From positions 1-8,744 of the forward strand of contig JAFAGL010000165.1 in the NCBI GenBank assembly GCA_023422735.1: a DNA stretch of 8,744 bases, written 5' to 3'. Each line of letters begins with the position of its first letter. Position 1 is the stretch's first letter. This document shows, piece after piece, positions 6,607-8,744 of the stretch. A program made the translations under genes and the position numbers. The notes under the pieces were generated by a model. It made no database searches. It was not told the DNA's origin and saw only the letters and a list, made by a program, of their open reading frames with translations. Origin of the DNA: Pseudomonadota bacterium (lineage in GTDB: Bacteria > Pseudomonadota > Alphaproteobacteria > Rhizobiales > Rhizobiaceae).

Positions 6607-7647
6607 TCACTCATTATCGTCGAACAGGCCGACCTGCTGTTGCGCGAGATCGCGTGGCGCATCGAGCCCCAGATGCTTCCAGGCATTGGCGGTTAGCATC
6701 CGTCCGCGCGGGGTGCGCTGGATGAAGCCCTGCTGGATCAGGAACGGCTCGATAATGTCCTCGATCGCGTCGCGCGGCTCGAACAATCCCGCCGCGATGG
6801 TTTCGATCCCGACCGGGCCGCCCCCGAAATTATGCGCGATCATCGTCAGATAACGCCGATCGAGCTGGTCGAGCCCCAGCGCATCGACATCGAGCCGCGA
6901 CAAGGCGCTGTCTGCGATGTCGCGCGTCACGACATCCGACTTCGCGACATCGGCAAAATCGCGAACCCGGCGCAGCAGACGACCGGCGATCCGCGGCGTT
7001 CCGCGTGCGCGCCGCGCGATTTCCAGCGCCCCGCCATCATCGATCGAAAGCCCCATCAGCCGCGCCCCGCGCCGCACAATATGTTCCAGTTCCTCGACAG
7101 TATAGAAATTCAGCCGAACCGGAATGCCGAAACGGTCACGCAGCGGTGTTGTCAAAAGCCCCAAGCGCGTGGTGGCTGCGACAAGCGTGAATTTCGACAG
7201 GTCGATCTTCACCGAACGCGCCGCCGGCCCTTCGCCGATAATCAGATCCAGCTGGAAATCTTCCATCGCCGGATAAAGGATTTCCTCGACCGCCGGTGAA
7301 AGACGGTGAATTTCGTCGATAAACAGAACGTCGCGCTCTTCCAGATTGGTCAAAAGGGCTGCGAGATCGCCGGCCTTTGCGATGACCGGGCCGGAAGTCG
7401 AGCGGAAATTGACGCCAAGCTCGCGCGCCATGATCTGCGCCAGCGTGGTTTTTCCGAGCCCCGGCGGCCCGACAAACAAGACATGGTCGAGCGCTTCGCC
7501 ACGGCCGCGCGCGGCTTCGATGAAGACTTTGAGATTGGCCCGCGCAGCGGCCTGGCCGACGAAGTCGTTCAGAACCTGTGGGCGCAAGGAGGCGTCGACA
7601 TCTTCCGAGCGCTTTTCCGGCGTGATCAATCGGGGCGCATCGCTCAT
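6607..7647 (-). CDS. ruvB: Holliday junction branch migration DNA helicase RuvB
   Basis: AAA+ hexameric motor that, bound to RuvA, drives ATP-dependent branch migration of Holliday junctions in recombinational repair. The 346-residue product is of normal family length. It shows [12 protein letters not shown] (21-32), Walker A GPPGLGKT (60-67), Walker B FIDEIH (109-114, Asp111 and Glu112), sensor 1 and arginine finger region [18 protein letters not shown] (157-174, Arg170), sensor 2 [15 protein letters not shown] (216-230) and the C-terminal winged-helix domain (about 256-335, with [13 protein letters not shown] and RTPRGRMLT). It lies 25 bp after ruvA, so the two are co-transcribed, probably from the LexA-controlled promoter ahead of ruvA. 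No strong Shine-Dalgarno precedes ATG 7647, which suggests coupling to ruvA translation. Confidence 0.98.
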   Translation of the reverse strand: MSDAPRLITPEKRSEDVDASLRPQVLNDFVGQAAARANLKVFIEAARGRGEALDHVLFVGPPGLGKTTLAQIMARELGVNFRSTSGPVIAKAGDLAALLTNLEERDVLFIDEIHRLSPAVEEILYPAMEDFQLDLIIGEGPAARSVKIDLSKFTLVAATTRLGLLTTPLRDRFGIPVRLNFYTVEELEHIVRRGARLMGLSIDDGGALEIARRARGTPRIAGRLLRRVRDFADVAKSDVVTRDIADSALSRLDVDALGLDQLDRRYLTMIAHNFGGGPVGIETIAAGLFEPRDAIEDIIEPFLIQQGFIQRTPRGRMLTANAWKHLGLDAPRDLAQQQVGLFDDNE

Positions 7648-7672
7648 GGCGTTTCAATCATCGGTTCGAAAT

Positions 7673-8290
7673 TCAACGTGCGAGTTCTTTCAGGCCGAGC
7701 CGGATGAGCTTGGCCGAATCCGCACCCTCGCCTGCTTCCTTGAGGGCGGCAGCGACGGCCGATGCCGCCATGTCGCGGGAATAGCCGAGATTGGTCAATG
7801 CCGAAACCGCATCGGCGACGGGCGCCGGCGCGACGCCTTCGCCAAGCTCCTGCGCCAGACCAATCGTGCCCGATGCCGCGCCCGAATAGGCCGGTGCCTT
7901 GCTTTTCAGTTCCGTCACGATGCGTTCGGCGACCTTTTTGCCGACGCCGGGTGCACGCGAAACCATCGTGATATCGCGCAGCGCAATCGCATTGGCGAGT
8001 TCGGATGGCGTCAAGGTCGACAAAACCGCCAGCGCGACCTTTGCTCCCACGCTTTGCACGGATTGCAGCAGCCGGAACCATTCGCGTTCCAGATGCGTGC
8101 GAAACCCGTAAAGACGGATCATGTCCTCGCGCACATAGGTTTCGATGAACAGCGTCACCGCTTCACCGGGGCCGGGCAGGCTTGCCAGCGTGCGCCCCGA
8201 ACAAAACGCCACATAACCGACGCCGCTCACATCAACCACGCAATGATCGTCCGCGATCTCGTCGACCAGTCCCTTGAGCTTTCCGATCAT
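7673..8290 (-). CDS. ruvA: Holliday junction branch migration complex subunit RuvA
   Basis: Tetrameric protein that binds four-way DNA junctions and loads RuvB. The 205-residue product has the N-terminal OB-fold domain (1-64: [12 protein letters not shown] and [13 protein letters not shown]), with Glu55 and Asp56 at the acidic-pin positions. Two helix-hairpin-helix motifs follow ([17 protein letters not shown], about 74-90; [19 protein letters not shown], about 107-125). A flexible linker (about 131-155) leads to the RuvB-binding C-terminal domain (156-203: [22 protein letters not shown]). The 116-bp gap upstream carries a LexA box. A stop codon in the leader excludes an earlier in-frame start. 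ruvB follows after 25 bp. Confidence 0.97.
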   Translation of the reverse strand: MIGKLKGLVDEIADDHCVVDVSGVGYVAFCSGRTLASLPGPGEAVTLFIETYVREDMIRLYGFRTHLEREWFRLLQSVQSVGAKVALAVLSTLTPSELANAIALRDITMVSRAPGVGKKVAERIVTELKSKAPAYSGAASGTIGLAQELGEGVAPAPVADAVSALTNLGYSRDMAASAVAAALKEAGEGADSAKLIRLGLKELAR

Positions 8291-8371
8291 GGATGCGTAT
8301 CCGGCGCAGGATGTTTAAAATTCGAACGAATAGCCCGCAGCGCCGTGGCTCGCAGCGTGGAAATCGCCGTT

Positions 8372-8400
8372 ATCCAATAGCAGTAATCAGAACAAGTCAA
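8372..8400 (-). promoter_or_regulatory. Probable sigma-70-type promoter for ruvAB
   Basis: TTGACT at 8395-8400 (minus strand) and a weak -10 candidate TTGGAT at 8372-8377, separated by 17 bp. The -35 lies inside the LexA box. This would give a ruvAB leader of about 75 bases. The -10 matches the consensus at only three of six positions, so the exact placement is uncertain. The LexA box gives independent reason to expect a promoter here. Confidence 0.45.
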
Positions 8401-8404
8401 GAAC
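8390..8404 (-). promoter_or_regulatory. LexA-binding SOS box of alphaproteobacterial type
   Basis: The minus strand reads GTTCTTGACTTGTTC, an exact GTTC-N7-GTTC direct repeat, the established LexA recognition sequence of alphaproteobacteria. It lies between the ruvC stop and the ruvA start and contains TTGACT, a good -35 element, so bound LexA would block a promoter for ruvAB. It is 99 bp from the ruvA start codon and only 2 bp past the ruvC stop codon at 8407. Confidence 0.85.
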
Positions 8405-8406
8405 AT

Positions 8407-8744
8407 CTATGACGCGGCGACGGCGGGTATGCGGCGTGTGATGGTCCGGTGATGCGCGTGACAGATCGCAATTGCCAGCGCATCGGCGGGGTCGGCACCA
8501 TCGAATACGGCTTTCGGCATCAGCACCTTGACCATCATCTTGATCTGCGCCTTGTCGCCATGGCCCACGCCGATCACCGCTTTTTTGACCGCGTTGGGCG
8601 TATATTCCGCCACGCTCAGCCCGGCCTTGGCAGGCACCAGAAGGGCCACGCCCCGCGCTTGCCCGAGTTTCAGCGTCGAGGTCGGATTGACGTTGACGAA
8701 AGTCTGCTCCACCGCCGCTTCATCGGGCCGCGTCTGGTTCAATA
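8407..8744 (-). CDS. ruvC: Crossover junction endodeoxyribonuclease RuvC, C-terminal part (runs off the right edge)
   Basis: Holliday-junction resolvase, a dimeric RNase H-fold nuclease that nicks junctions processed by RuvAB. The gene is open through the window edge, so the N-terminal portion, including the first catalytic Asp, lies outside. The 112 or so visible codons include [20 protein letters not shown], with the catalytic Glu at window positions 8707-8709, [25 protein letters not shown], and [18 protein letters not shown]. The last holds two Asp three residues apart that match E. coli Asp138 and Asp141. The stop is TAG at 8407-8409. The TTG at 8742 is internal, not the start. ruvA follows after 116 bp containing a LexA box and promoter, so ruvAB can be induced separately from ruvC. 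Confidence 0.95.
   Translation of the reverse strand, partial: LNQTRPDEAAVEQTFVNVNPTSTLKLGQARGVALLVPAKAGLSVAEYTPNAVKKAVIGVGHGDKAQIKMMVKVLMPKAVFDGADPADALAIAICHAHHRTITRRIPAVAAS

Noticed and set aside
6584..6608. Hairpins around the convergent stops of the small membrane gene and ruvB (GAAAG/CTTTC, CGCT/AGCG)
   Set aside because: Stems of only four or five base pairs, no T-run on either strand, and the sequence is mostly coding.
8291..8302. Near-palindrome GGATGCGTATCC just before the ruvA start
   Set aside because: A four-base-pair stem only; too weak to be called a regulatory hairpin or operator.
7346..8380. Plus-strand open frame of 344 codons across ruvB and ruvA
   Set aside because: Antisense to two well-recognised conserved genes and to the ruvA leader; long antisense frames are expected at this GC content.

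Overview
The window reads as a conserved housekeeping stretch of an alphaproteobacterium, most likely Hyphomicrobiales (Rhizobiales)-like. Three observations support this: the ruvC-ruvA-ruvB and ybgC-tolQ-tolR-tolA-tolB clusters lie on one strand close together, the alphaproteobacterial type of LexA box (GTTC-N7-GTTC) lies upstream of ruvA, and the composition is GC-rich throughout. I cannot assign a genus.

Layout, right to left along the minus strand: the C-terminal part of ruvC (running off the right edge), a 116-bp gap with an SOS box and probable promoter, ruvA, ruvB; then, after an interruption, ybgC, a 211-bp gap, tolQ, tolR, tolA and the N-terminal 253 codons of tolB (running off the left edge). 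RuvA, RuvB and RuvC make the Holliday-junction branch-migration and resolution machine. TolQ, TolR and TolA form the inner-membrane motor that couples proton motive force to TolB-Pal and outer-membrane constriction at division. YbgC is the acyl-CoA thioesterase usually found in the same operon.

Between ruvB and ybgC, at 3801-6600, lies a plus-strand island of four genes: an exported family 5 glycoside hydrolase (3801-5042), two tandem paralogous membrane-anchored proteins with a probable TerB-like helical domain (5113-5646 and 5700-6230), and a small protein with about four membrane segments (6256-6600). The island is divergent from ybgC (43 bp between start codons) and convergent with ruvB (6 bp between stop codons). 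This accessory block is the least explained part of the window. All its genes look exported or membrane-associated, so a cell-envelope role is a reasonable inference, but none is proven.

No tRNA, rRNA, CRISPR array, transposase or attachment site was seen. All intergenic gaps are under 220 bp.
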